Assembly (NCBI GenBank): GCA_944389025.1
Contig: CALXKU010000007.1
Span: 55,683-119,682, forward strand
Origin: an uncultured Spirochaetaceae bacterium
Lineage (GTDB): Bacteria; Spirochaetota; Spirochaetia; Sphaerochaetales; Sphaerochaetaceae
Direction: 5' to 3'
Length of the DNA stretch: 64,000 bases
Shown: one piece after another, positions 8,572 through 15,817 of the stretch
Layout of the letters: every line of letters starts with the position of its first letter
Numbering within the stretch: the stretch's first letter is position 1
The notes under the pieces: model-generated
The model's input: only the letters and a program-made list of their open reading frames with translations
Told to the model about the DNA's origin: nothing
The model's database searches: none
Made by a program: the position numbers and the translations under genes

Positions 8572-10086
8572 ATGAGAAAAGCGGTTATCTTTCTATTTAT
8601 CTCCCTTTTCCTTGTTGTCTCATGTGGCAGAGAAAGGGAAAGCGGTAATCTTAATATAGCAGTCTCCCAGGATATCGACTCGCTGGATGCGATGAAATCC
8701 ACGAGCCGTGTTCTTCGCGATATCCTCATCGGTTCGGTTTATGAGCGGCTCTTCGTACTGGAAGATGGAAAAATTAAAAATGAGCTAGCCTCATCTTATG
8801 AGATAAGCGAGGATGGGCATCATCTGAGAATAAGCATAAGGGATGGTGTTGCCATGCATGACGGGAGCCTGTTGGATGAGTGCGATGTTGCCGATTCCCT
8901 GAACAGATACATCGAATCGTATGAGCCTGCCCGTGAGATGGTTGGCTCTGCCAGGTTCACTCCTTCAGATGGTGGAGTTGAGATAACATCTGAAAATCCT
9001 CTTTACATGTTCGTATATCTCATGTCTTCTGGGCCTCAGAGTGCCGTGATCGCATCATCCGAGTCGTTAAAGGAAAATGAATACGGCCTCATTACCGAGA
9101 TTGTCGGAACAGGCCCTTACAGGCTTCTGTCCTTTACTCCGGGCTCTAATATCATTTTAGAACGTTTTCCTTCTTATAGCAGTTATGGAAATGAATATGA
9201 TGGCCTTGCTGGGATTAAACATGCATATTTTGATACAATAACCTTCAACGTAGTCCCTGATTCCTCAACACGTAGGTTAGGGCTGGAGAAGGAGGAATAT
9301 GATTTCATCAACGATGTGATGAGCTACGACGTGCCGGGCTTGGAAAAGAATGAGGATATAAGGCTCCTTGGAGGGGATGAAAGCGGATCTATCGCACTCG
9401 TGTTCAATAAGAAAAGTCCTCTGGGCTCGTCCTCTTCATTCAGACGTGCTGTTGCGTACGCACTCGATTATGACGGGCTGATGAAAGCCTGTTATGGGGA
9501 GCTGGGATACAGCATCCATTCCGATTACATGGAAAAGGAGCAGGTCGCATTCTCCGTTTCCGGAGATCCGTATCTTAAAGAGGATCTTGATGCGGCAAGA
9601 AAGGCCCTTATGGAGAGCGGATACGATGGAGAGACTTTCAGAATTCTGACATCGAATCTTTCAAACCTGGATAAGATCGCCGTTGCCGCCGAAGGCATGC
9701 TTAGCCGCATAGGGATAAGGAGTAAGATAATCGTTACGGACTGGGTCGGTTTCCTTGATGCCAGAAATGATGAGACCTCTTACGATATGTTCATTTCTGC
9801 ATTCTCCTCCGTTCCCCTTCCTTCGATGAAGCTGTATCTCTCCTCCTCTTATCCTGGATGGTATGAAAGTGAGAGGAAGGATGAGATAATGAGCACCCTT
9901 ATAAAAGCGGAAAGCGTGGATGAGGCATCCTCAATCTGGAAGGAAGCTCAGCTTTTTTTCTGGTCCGACCTTCCTGTGATAGTCCCGGGACACTATAGCA
10001 CCATAAACGCCTCTTCAGCTACAATAGAGGGGATAATAACGGAGGACGGCAACCATTTCTGGAATGCGAAGAGAAAAGAGATTTAG
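8572..10086 (+). CDS. Peptide/solute ABC transporter substrate-binding lipoprotein (SBP_bac_5)
   Basis: The 504-residue lipoprotein starts MRKAVIFLFISLFLVVSC, a signal peptide ending in a lipobox with Cys18. The mature part is a DppA/OppA-type binding protein (cluster C): the early ISQD-like region IAVSQDIDSLD, the conserved EIVGTGPYRL and FRRAVAYALD segments. It should capture oligopeptides or another solute at the outer face of the inner membrane. I prefer the ATG at 8572 over a GTG at 8542 because it places the signal peptide correctly, although no good ribosome-binding site precedes it. The two following genes are the matching permeases. Confidence 0.85.
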   Translation: MRKAVIFLFISLFLVVSCGRERESGNLNIAVSQDIDSLDAMKSTSRVLRDILIGSVYERLFVLEDGKIKNELASSYEISEDGHHLRISIRDGVAMHDGSLLDECDVADSLNRYIESYEPAREMVGSARFTPSDGGVEITSENPLYMFVYLMSSGPQSAVIASSESLKENEYGLITEIVGTGPYRLLSFTPGSNIILERFPSYSSYGNEYDGLAGIKHAYFDTITFNVVPDSSTRRLGLEKEEYDFINDVMSYDVPGLEKNEDIRLLGGDESGSIALVFNKKSPLGSSSSFRRAVAYALDYDGLMKACYGELGYSIHSDYMEKEQVAFSVSGDPYLKEDLDAARKALMESGYDGETFRILTSNLSNLDKIAVAAEGMLSRIGIRSKIIVTDWVGFLDARNDETSYDMFISAFSSVPLPSMKLYLSSSYPGWYESERKDEIMSTLIKAESVDEASSIWKEAQLFFWSDLPVIVPGHYSTINASSATIEGIITEDGNHFWNAKRKEI

Positions 10087-11023
10087 GGTAATTGGGCAGG
10101 TGGGGCTTCTTCTGCTATCCCTTCTGCTGATTTCTTTTGCCGTATTTGTGCTATCGGCATACTCCTCCGGTGACATGTCATTATACATTCTTGGAGAGAA
10201 TGCAAGAGCTGAAAATCATGAGAGGCTTTCAGCAGAGCTCGGGTATGAGAGGCCGCTTATTCTGAGGTACATTGAGTTTCTGAGAGATTTCATCACTTTA
10301 AATTGGGGGGCTACGATTCATGGTTATGACTTGAGAAGCCTGATAGTCTCACGCATATTTGTGACTCTGGAGATAATGCTGTTCACACTTCTTCTCTCAA
10401 TTCCGTTCTCCTATGCTCTCTCATGCCTTGCTGTCGGAAAAAGAGGTGGCTTGATAGATAGGCTGAGCAGGCTTTTCATCATCATCTTTTTCTCAATGCC
10501 CTCTTTCGCAATAGCCATAATGCTGATGCTTATCTTCTCTTTCCATCTTTCCATTTTTCCTATAAGCGGGTTTACTCCCCTTGGCATATCAATTGCAGAG
10601 AACCTCTCCTCGATATTCCTTCCATCCCTTACCCTTGCTTTGATGCACTCATCTCTTTTCATACGCGTCCTTAAAAAAAGTCTTTCAAGGGAGATTGCTA
10701 GCGTTTATGCCACATCGGCCAGAGCAAGGGGGGAAAGCGAGCTTGAAATTATTCTCCATGAGGCTTTAAAGCCGGCATCATTCCCTCTAATCGCACTCTC
10801 TTCTTCTGCAGCTGCATCTCTTTTTGCCGGATCTGCGGTTGTAGAGACCGTCTTCTCAATTCCCGGGCTGGGAAGCCTTGCAGTCTCAGCATCTCTTGAG
10901 CGTGATACCTATACGCTTTCAATCATAATAATGATGATAGCATTTTTCACTTTCCTTACATCCGCTTCATCAAGGATCCTGCTTTCTTTTCTTGATCCCA
11001 TGAAAGGGAGGGGGCATGGATAA
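10064..11023 (+). CDS. Peptide-type ABC transporter permease (DppB-like)
   Basis: The 319-residue membrane protein carries one N-terminal helix, the long loop typical of DppB/OppB, and about five further helices. The EAA-loop region is RARGESELEIILHEALKPASFPLI. The GSAVVETVFSIPGLGSL segment is characteristic of DppB-type permeases. It overlaps the binding-protein gene by 23 nt. With the next gene it would form the membrane channel. Confidence 0.85.
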   Translation: MRREKRFRVIGQVGLLLLSLLLISFAVFVLSAYSSGDMSLYILGENARAENHERLSAELGYERPLILRYIEFLRDFITLNWGATIHGYDLRSLIVSRIFVTLEIMLFTLLLSIPFSYALSCLAVGKRGGLIDRLSRLFIIIFFSMPSFAIAIMLMLIFSFHLSIFPISGFTPLGISIAENLSSIFLPSLTLALMHSSLFIRVLKKSLSREIASVYATSARARGESELEIILHEALKPASFPLIALSSSAAASLFAGSAVVETVFSIPGLGSLAVSASLERDTYTLSIIIMMIAFFTFLTSASSRILLSFLDPMKGRGHG

Positions 11024-11786
11024 GAGAAAATTCATATTCGGTCTGGCTTTGTTTTCAGTTCTTATCATTGTGTTTACTTTCAATGCGGGTCTCTCGTCCG
11101 TTGACATGCCATCCGCATTGGAGTCTTTCTCTTCTCAGCATCCGCTGGGAACGGATACGTTCGGCCGTGATATCCTCTCCCGCCTCTCTCTCGGGGCTCT
11201 GATCTCGATCGCACTGGCTTTCATCATTACCATCATTTCCACCTCGGCAGGTCTCGTTCTTTCCTTTTTTATGGATGAGAGGAACTTGTTATCTTCAGTA
11301 GCGTGGTTTTTCTCGGATTCCATAAAGAGTCTTGGTAGCGTCATCCTCGCTCTTTTTCTCTCCTCCGTGTTCTCTCCGGGCTTTGCCGTGATCATAGTGT
11401 CTATCAGTCTGTCCCAGATTCCATCAATTGCCAGAACAAGCTACTCACGGCTTGTAATAGTCAGAAATGAGGAGTTCGTAACCTATGCAGAAAGTGAGGG
11501 CATGGGAAAACTTGCAATAGCAATGCGGCATCTTATCCCGCATGTGATGGGAGAGGTCTCATCGCAGGCTCTCGGTGTCTTTTCATCTTCAATTCTTACC
11601 GAGTCCGCACTCTCTTTTCTTGGTACTGGGATTCCTGTGCTCTATCCTTCCCTTGGTTCTATGATGAATGAGGGAAGGACTCTTATGCTATCGCGCCCTT
11701 CCCTCGTTGTTATTCCTGCTCTGACCCTTTTCCTGATAACTCTTTCTCTTAACCTGATGTATGAGGCATCAGAGTCTTATTCTTGA
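11016..11786 (+). CDS. Peptide-type ABC transporter permease (DppC-like)
   Basis: The 256-residue permease has the DppC hallmark HPLGTDTFGRDILSRL near residues 41-56 and an EAA loop (AESEGMGKLAIAMRHLIPHVMGEV). It overlaps the preceding permease by 8 nt and, at its 3' end, overlaps the convergent recR gene by 18 nt. No ATPase genes follow, although this transporter class normally needs two, so the ATPase must be encoded elsewhere or shared. Confidence 0.85.
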   Translation: MDKRKFIFGLALFSVLIIVFTFNAGLSSVDMPSALESFSSQHPLGTDTFGRDILSRLSLGALISIALAFIITIISTSAGLVLSFFMDERNLLSSVAWFFSDSIKSLGSVILALFLSSVFSPGFAVIIVSISLSQIPSIARTSYSRLVIVRNEEFVTYAESEGMGKLAIAMRHLIPHVMGEVSSQALGVFSSSILTESALSFLGTGIPVLYPSLGSMMNEGRTLMLSRPSLVVIPALTLFLITLSLNLMYEASESYS

Positions 11787-12356
11787 TTTAAGAGAGCGCA
11801 TTAGCGTTGTCTTATCTGCATAGCCCAGATCCCCTCCAATCGGGAGTCCTGATGCCAGACGCGTTACCGGTATGTTCTTCTCCTCCAGAAGTCTTTTTAT
11901 GTAGAGTGCGGTGGTATCTCCCTCCTCTGTCGGATTCGTGGCTATTATTATCTCTTTGAAATCGCCTTTATCAACTCTCTCCATGAGCTCTCTTATCCTG
12001 AGCTTATCAGGGCCGATACCGTTTAACGGGTTTATCGCGCCACCAAGCACATGGAACAGCCCGTTATAGATTCCAGCCTGGTTGATCGTCACGGTATCCT
12101 GGCTTTCTTCCACTATCATCAGAAGCGAGCGGTCCCTTTTATCTGATGAGCAGAATTCACATATATCATCTTCAGTGTAGCTTCCGCAGATGGGGCAGGG
12201 GTGTATCTTCTCCTGTATTGTGGAAATCCTCTCTCCAAGAGCCCTGTTGAATGTGCTGTCCGTCTTTAGAAGATGATAAGAGAGGCGTAGCGCGGACTTC
12301 TCACCCATTCCGGGAAGTTTTTTTATCAGACGTGCAAGATCCTCTATCGCGTTCAA
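11769..12356 (-). CDS. recR: Recombination mediator RecR
   Basis: The 195-residue length is normal for RecR. It has the N-terminal helix-hairpin-helix (LARLIKKLPGMGEKSALRLSYHLL), a C4 zinc finger (HPCPICGSYTEDDICEFCSS) and the Toprim domain with VVEESQD and the TNPTEEGDTTALYI region. RecR acts with RecO/RecF to load RecA at gapped DNA. The start is a TTG overlapping the ybaB stop, typical of the dnaX-ybaB-recR operon. Confidence 0.95.
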   Translation of the reverse strand: MNAIEDLARLIKKLPGMGEKSALRLSYHLLKTDSTFNRALGERISTIQEKIHPCPICGSYTEDDICEFCSSDKRDRSLLMIVEESQDTVTINQAGIYNGLFHVLGGAINPLNGIGPDKLRIRELMERVDKGDFKEIIIATNPTEEGDTTALYIKRLLEEKNIPVTRLASGLPIGGDLGYADKTTLMRSLKSRIRL

Positions 12357-12670
12357 TTCCTTGCCCCGCCTATGCCGCTTTTCTGGAGTTCCCTGATGGT
12401 ATACTCCTCCGTGAGCTTTCTTATCTTCTGGGAAGCGTCATTGAAAGCGCTCTGTATGAGCACTTCCATTGTATCTTTCTCGCTCTTTTCGATTATCACC
12501 GGGTTTATTGAGAATTTCAGTACCTGATAGTCTCCGTTGAGCGTCACTTCAACGAGTCCCGCTCCTGAGGATCCATCAGCCGTTATCTTCGAAATCTCCT
12601 CCTTCATCCCCTTCATCCTGCTCTCTATAGTGCCCAGCTGTTTCATCATCTCGAACGGGTTTAGATTCAT
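12353..12670 (-). CDS. ybaB: YbaB/EbfC nucleoid-associated protein
   Basis: The 105-residue protein shows the family pattern: N-terminal NPFEMMKQLGTIESRMKGMKEE coiled helix, central G-x-VEVTLNGDYQV strand region and a C-terminal helix. It binds DNA as a dimer. The frame begins 95 nt inside the 3' end of dnaX, an unusually long same-strand overlap. The start is supported by the family-typical N-terminus. Confidence 0.92.
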   Translation of the reverse strand: MNLNPFEMMKQLGTIESRMKGMKEEISKITADGSSGAGLVEVTLNGDYQVLKFSINPVIIEKSEKDTMEVLIQSAFNDASQKIRKLTEEYTIRELQKSGIGGARN

Positions 12671-14300
12671 GTCTTATCGTCTCCTCTTTAATCTCGTATG
12701 GTTCGGTGTTCCTGAAAAATGATCTCAGATATTCAACTTCCGCCGAGTATTTCTTTTCCTCTTCCCTGTATGTGCTTACATTCAGGACCGTCTGCTCTCC
12801 CAGTAGGGAGGAGAGGATCCTCTCAATCCTGCCCTTCGACCGGGAAATCATATCGGTGGCCAGTTTTGTCGTCATTAACAATGTAAGAACATTGTTCTCA
12901 AAAGTAAAGCTTCTGACTCCCGAATCGATATACCTGGCCTCGCTTGAAAGCCCTTCTGCTCTTAACGCTCTCGATAAATCCTTCAGATCACCGAGTTGTT
13001 TTTTTTTCTGCTCAGCAGGTTGCACCGTAGTCTGTGGAGCGCTATAAGGCTGAGTATTATCTGCGGCAAGGGTTATATCTTCTGCTTTTTTCTGAGGGAT
13101 TGTCATACCGATGCTGAGTGGTATGCTCACATTCTTTCTTTCGATCTCGAATTTCCCGCTTTCTATCGCTTTCTCTATCGTGGAGAGCTTTTCGGAAATT
13201 GATGCAGGACTTGAGAGGAATCTTATGAAGGAGAGCCTTGATATCAGCAGTTCCAACTCAAAGCGTGGAGAGATTGAATATCGCATGTCCCTGTAAAGAT
13301 CCAAGAAGGCTTTGAGCATCGTTTCAAGCATGTCCTTCGAGTAAAGGCTTATAAGGTCTTTGGGCAGATCACTTTCATCAAATCCGAGAAGTTCTTTCCT
13401 CCTGATTCCTTCCTTATATAAGAGCATGGTGCGTATGAATGAGGCGAACTCCTTGACTATCTGGTTCTCGTTTGAACCCTTCATGAAAAGATCGTCAAGA
13501 GCTTCCACCGCTTCTTTTGAATTTCCACTATAACAGTATCTCAGTATTGTCGATATCGCATCTGCGCTTGCAAGCCCGAGTTTCTCCCTTATCTTTTCAA
13601 GGGTTATGTGCCCTTCGCTGAATGCTGCGACCTGGTCGAAGAGGGTATATGAATCCCTCATCGATCCAGCAGCCTCCTTTGCTATCCAGTACAGGGCGTT
13701 CTCATCGGCTTCAATCGATAAGTCCTCCGCTGCGCTCTTAAGGCATTTTACGATGTTTTCCTGGCTTATCAGCTGGAAGTGAAACTGCTGGCAGCGGCTT
13801 CTTATCGTCTGCGGTACTTTCTGAATCTCTGTTGTTGCAAAGATGAAGATGACATACTCCGGTGGCTCCTCAATCGTCTTTAGAAGGGCATTGAAGGCAC
13901 TTATGCTGAGCATGTGCACCTCATCGATGATGTATATCTTGTATCTTGAGCTCTGTGGTGGGAATGCGACCTCTTCTTTTATTGCACGTACGGCATCGAC
14001 ACCATTATTGCTCGCTCCATCAATTTCTATCACATCGACGCTGGAGCCTTTTGTTATGTTGACGCAGGATTCACATTTTCCGCAAGGGTGTGCCGTTGGA
14101 CCGTTTTCGCAGTTAAGCGCTTTTGCAAGGAGGCGTGCCGAGCTCGTCTTTCCAACCCCGCGGGGGCCGGAGAAGAGATAGGCATGTGCTATCTTTCCTT
14201 CTTTAATGGCGTTCTCAAGGGTCGATACCACGAACTCCTGCCCGATCAGAGCCTCAAAATCCTGTGGCCTTTTTCTCGTAGCTGTTACTTCGTAGGGCAA
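12576..14300 (-). CDS. dnaX: DNA polymerase III subunit gamma/tau
   Basis: The tau product has 574 residues from a TTG start at 14300. That start has AGGAGGAGG just upstream and gives the canonical N-terminus YEVTATRKRPQDFEALIGQ. Clamp-loader motifs are Walker A GPRGVGKT (45-52), the zinc cysteines Cys64/73/76/79, Walker B IDEVHML, sensor 1 region IFATTEI and the TIRSRCQQF arginine finger motif. A run of nine A residues in the mRNA at codons 432-434 is placed so that slippage by one base in either direction meets a stop within a few codons. That would give a gamma form of about 437 residues, almost the length of E. coli gamma. The 3' end overlaps ybaB by 95 nt. Confidence 0.95.
   Translation of the reverse strand: MPYEVTATRKRPQDFEALIGQEFVVSTLENAIKEGKIAHAYLFSGPRGVGKTSSARLLAKALNCENGPTAHPCGKCESCVNITKGSSVDVIEIDGASNNGVDAVRAIKEEVAFPPQSSRYKIYIIDEVHMLSISAFNALLKTIEEPPEYVIFIFATTEIQKVPQTIRSRCQQFHFQLISQENIVKCLKSAAEDLSIEADENALYWIAKEAAGSMRDSYTLFDQVAAFSEGHITLEKIREKLGLASADAISTILRYCYSGNSKEAVEALDDLFMKGSNENQIVKEFASFIRTMLLYKEGIRRKELLGFDESDLPKDLISLYSKDMLETMLKAFLDLYRDMRYSISPRFELELLISRLSFIRFLSSPASISEKLSTIEKAIESGKFEIERKNVSIPLSIGMTIPQKKAEDITLAADNTQPYSAPQTTVQPAEQKKKQLGDLKDLSRALRAEGLSSEARYIDSGVRSFTFENNVLTLLMTTKLATDMISRSKGRIERILSSLLGEQTVLNVSTYREEEKKYSAEVEYLRSFFRNTEPYEIKEETIRHESKPVRDDETAGHYREQDEGDEGGDFEDNG
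12999..13007 (-). other. A9 slippage tract in dnaX (gamma/tau decoding site)
   Basis: The coding strand has nine consecutive A between CAG (codon 431) and CAA (codon 435). One extra A gives ACA ACT CGG TGA; one A less gives AAC AAC TCG GTG ATC TGA. Both stop immediately. Thermus thermophilus dnaX uses an A9 run for transcriptional slippage to make gamma; the same mechanism is inferred here. Confidence 0.65.
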
Positions 14301-14318
14301 ACTTTCCTCCTCCTGTTG

Positions 14319-14327
14319 AGTATAGCA
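14319..14327 (-). promoter_or_regulatory. Extended -10 promoter of dnaX
   Basis: The minus strand reads TGC-TATACT (hexamer 14324-14319), 18 nt from the TTG start and just after the ffs terminator T-run. There is no clear -35. Confidence 0.45.
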
Positions 14328-14342
14328 CACGGCAGAAAAAAA

Positions 14343-14441
14343 GGCGACAAATGGTCCGAGTCTCACGTGAAATCCACTTACCGCTGCTATCTTCCGATCC
14401 TGACGGGGTTGGGCGGCACACGTAGCTTGGGATCTGTCGCC
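14343..14441 (-). ncRNA. ffs: 4.5S / signal recognition particle RNA
   Basis: The 99-nt minus-strand RNA has complementary ends (GGCGACA with TGTCGCC). Its apical domain IV contains GTCAGG, the ATC-GGAA-GAT tetraloop stem and AGCAGC, the conserved Ffh-binding hairpin. A seven-T run (14342-14336) immediately after the closing stem acts as terminator. The 5' end lies 3 nt from the 3' end of tRNA-Ser(GGA), so the two are probably co-transcribed and separated by tRNA processing. ffs directly upstream of dnaX-ybaB-recR is the classic arrangement also seen in Bacillus (scr-dnaX). Confidence 0.9.
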
Positions 14442-14443
14442 TA

Positions 14444-14530
<87 letters not shown>

Positions 14531-14550
14531 ATGAAGTTGTTGCTATACAA

Positions 14551-14579
14551 TTAGAATTTAAAAACTTGCCTTTTGTCAA
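14551..14579 (-). promoter_or_regulatory. Promoter of tRNA-Ser(GGA)-ffs
   Basis: A consensus TTGACA (14579-14574) is followed after 17 nt by TTCTAA, or after 18 nt by TCTAAT. It lies just downstream of the terminator of the upstream tRNA cluster, giving the tRNA-ffs pair its own promoter. Confidence 0.55.
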
Positions 14580-14593
14580 GTAAGGATGGACGT

Positions 14594-14620
14594 AAAAAAA
14601 TAAGCACCATGAGGTGCTTA
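14594..14620 (-). terminator. Terminator of the four-tRNA operon
   Basis: A perfect 8-bp stem TAAGCACC/GGTGCTTA with a 4-nt loop is followed on the minus strand by seven T. Confidence 0.8.
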
Positions 14621-14625
14621 CTCTT

Positions 14626-14713
14626 CGGAAAGAGAGGGATTCGAACCCTCGGTAACCAAAAAGGCTACAACGGATTTCGAGTCCGTCTCCTTCGACCACT
14701 CGGACATCTTTCC
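14626..14713 (-). tRNA. tRNA-Ser (CGA)
   Basis: The 88-nt class II tRNA has acceptor GGAAAGA paired with TCTTTCC, discriminator G, a long variable arm and anticodon CGA in GGACTCGAAATCC. It reads UCG. It is the last tRNA before the terminator at 14594-14620. Confidence 0.95.
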
Positions 14714-14720
14714 ATCCTTT

Positions 14721-14794
14721 CGAGACCAAGAGGATTCGAACCTCCGACCCTCAGTTCCGCAAACTGATGCTCTATCCAGCTGAGCTATGGTCTC
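14721..14794 (-). tRNA. tRNA-Arg (GCG)
   Basis: The 74-nt class I tRNA has acceptor GAGACCA/TGGTCTC, anticodon stem TCAGT/ACTGA and loop TTGCGGA, which gives anticodon GCG. Most bacteria read CGC/CGU with an ACG (inosine) tRNA, so a genomic G34 is noteworthy. Confidence 0.9.
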
Positions 14795-14798
14795 ATTT

Positions 14799-14885
14799 CG
14801 GAAAGGGGGGGATTCGAACCCCCGGACCCGTTACCAGGTCAACTCCTTAGCAGGGAGCCCGATTCGGCCACTCTCGCACCTTTCC
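14799..14885 (-). tRNA. tRNA-Ser (GCT)
   Basis: The 87-nt class II tRNA has acceptor GGAAAGG/CCTTTCC, discriminator G and anticodon loop CTGCTAA (anticodon GCT). It reads AGC/AGU. Confidence 0.95.
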
Positions 14886-14893
14886 AAAAGCTC

Positions 14894-14978
14894 CGGAGAG
14901 AGAGGGATTCGAACCCCCGGTGAGTTTCCCCACAGCAGTTTTCAAGACTGCCACCATCGACCACTCGGACATCTCTCC
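14894..14978 (-). tRNA. tRNA-Ser (TGA)
   Basis: The 85-nt class II tRNA has acceptor GGAGAGA/TCTCTCC, discriminator G and anticodon TGA in CAGTCTTGAAAACTG. It reads UCA/UCG and other UCN codons. It is the first gene of the minus-strand tRNA operon. Confidence 0.95.
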
Positions 14979-14995
14979 AGCAAATCAGCTCTATC

Positions 14996-15024
14996 AATAT
15001 AAGAAAGTGTATGGCGTTTGTCAA
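14996..15024 (-). promoter_or_regulatory. Consensus promoter of the tRNA cluster
   Basis: TTGACA (15024-15019), exactly 17 nt, TATATT (15001-14996). The first tRNA begins about 18 nt downstream of the -10. Confidence 0.75.
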
Positions 15025-15067
15025 TATGGGTAAAGAAAATATCTAATGGAATTTGGGGAGAAAGTGT

Positions 15068-15096
15068 TTGTCTATGGGCCCCCTATCTGCTAGAAT
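15068..15096 (+). promoter_or_regulatory. Promoter of the SinI-like gene
   Basis: TTGTCT (15068-15073), 17 nt, TAGAAT (15091-15096) with a TGC extension. It gives a leader of roughly 15-20 nt that holds the GGGGAGGGG ribosome-binding site of the ATG at 15119. Confidence 0.6.
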
Positions 15097-15118
15097 GGTA
15101 TCATCCGGGGAGGGGAAG

Positions 15119-15817
15119 ATGCAGCAAAGAAGTGTAAACTATGCGAAAAAGCTTTTGGGAGACGGTTATGATTATTCTGGATTCGAAATCGTCTCTGCCG
15201 TCTATGATAATCTGTACGAGGGCTTCGACCTTGAGAACGATAAGAAATTCATAGACAAGTTTCATCGTGGTTTCTCCGATCGCCCTTCGGCAAAGGAGGC
15301 CCTTCCTACGCGTACGGTTCCCGATTATTCCACAGATGCGATTTTATGTGCCCTTGTTGATAACCTCGATGAGAATATGTTGTCTCTCATCCGATATGCA
15401 CATAGGATTTCTATGGCGGCAGATAGCATGATAGGTGTCATGCTTGATGAATACATTCACGAGAGGCTAAGACCCATGGGGTGGGCATGCTGCTGGGGGA
15501 ATTCTCTCCAAGGGATAGATTTCTGTTCCTCTGATGGCATATTGCTGCATGTGAGGAACAAAAGTAATACTGAAGTCAGTTCAAACGACCGAAACAGGAT
15601 TAAGAACAAGGTGTACAAATGGTTCCGCCTTAACGCGTATACCGGTAAGACCAAATGGGAGGAGCTGAACAGGATTGTTGGAAAAGAAGGACTCTTTTCC
15701 GAGGATGGGTTCAGGGATTTCGCGTACAACGTTACTAAGAAAAATCCAGGATGCCTATATACGGGAGAGGATGATATAGCATCATTTGCATCCCTCATAG
15801 AAGAATTCAGAAAATGA
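15119..15817 (+). CDS. SinI-type (GGWCC) restriction endonuclease homologue, solitary
   Basis: The 232-residue protein resembles type II restriction enzymes of the SinI family in length and motif order: TVPD near 67-70, an RISMAADSMIGVMLDEYI helix (97-113), the core GIDF with Asp134, then LLHVRNKSNTE (142-152), and KWFR...TGKTKWEELN (167-184). As I recall the family, the second catalytic segment reads QVKN followed by DNSENSS. Here the position of the catalytic lysine is Arg146 (HVR), so nuclease activity may be lost or altered. No DNA methyltransferase is encoded nearby, which is unusual for a genuine restriction system. The start is set by GGGGAGGGG 4-5 nt before the ATG. The stop overlaps the start of the M28 peptidase (ATGA), so the two are translationally coupled. 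Confidence 0.72.
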   Translation: MQQRSVNYAKKLLGDGYDYSGFEIVSAVYDNLYEGFDLENDKKFIDKFHRGFSDRPSAKEALPTRTVPDYSTDAILCALVDNLDENMLSLIRYAHRISMAADSMIGVMLDEYIHERLRPMGWACCWGNSLQGIDFCSSDGILLHVRNKSNTEVSSNDRNRIKNKVYKWFRLNAYTGKTKWEELNRIVGKEGLFSEDGFRDFAYNVTKKNPGCLYTGEDDIASFASLIEEFRK

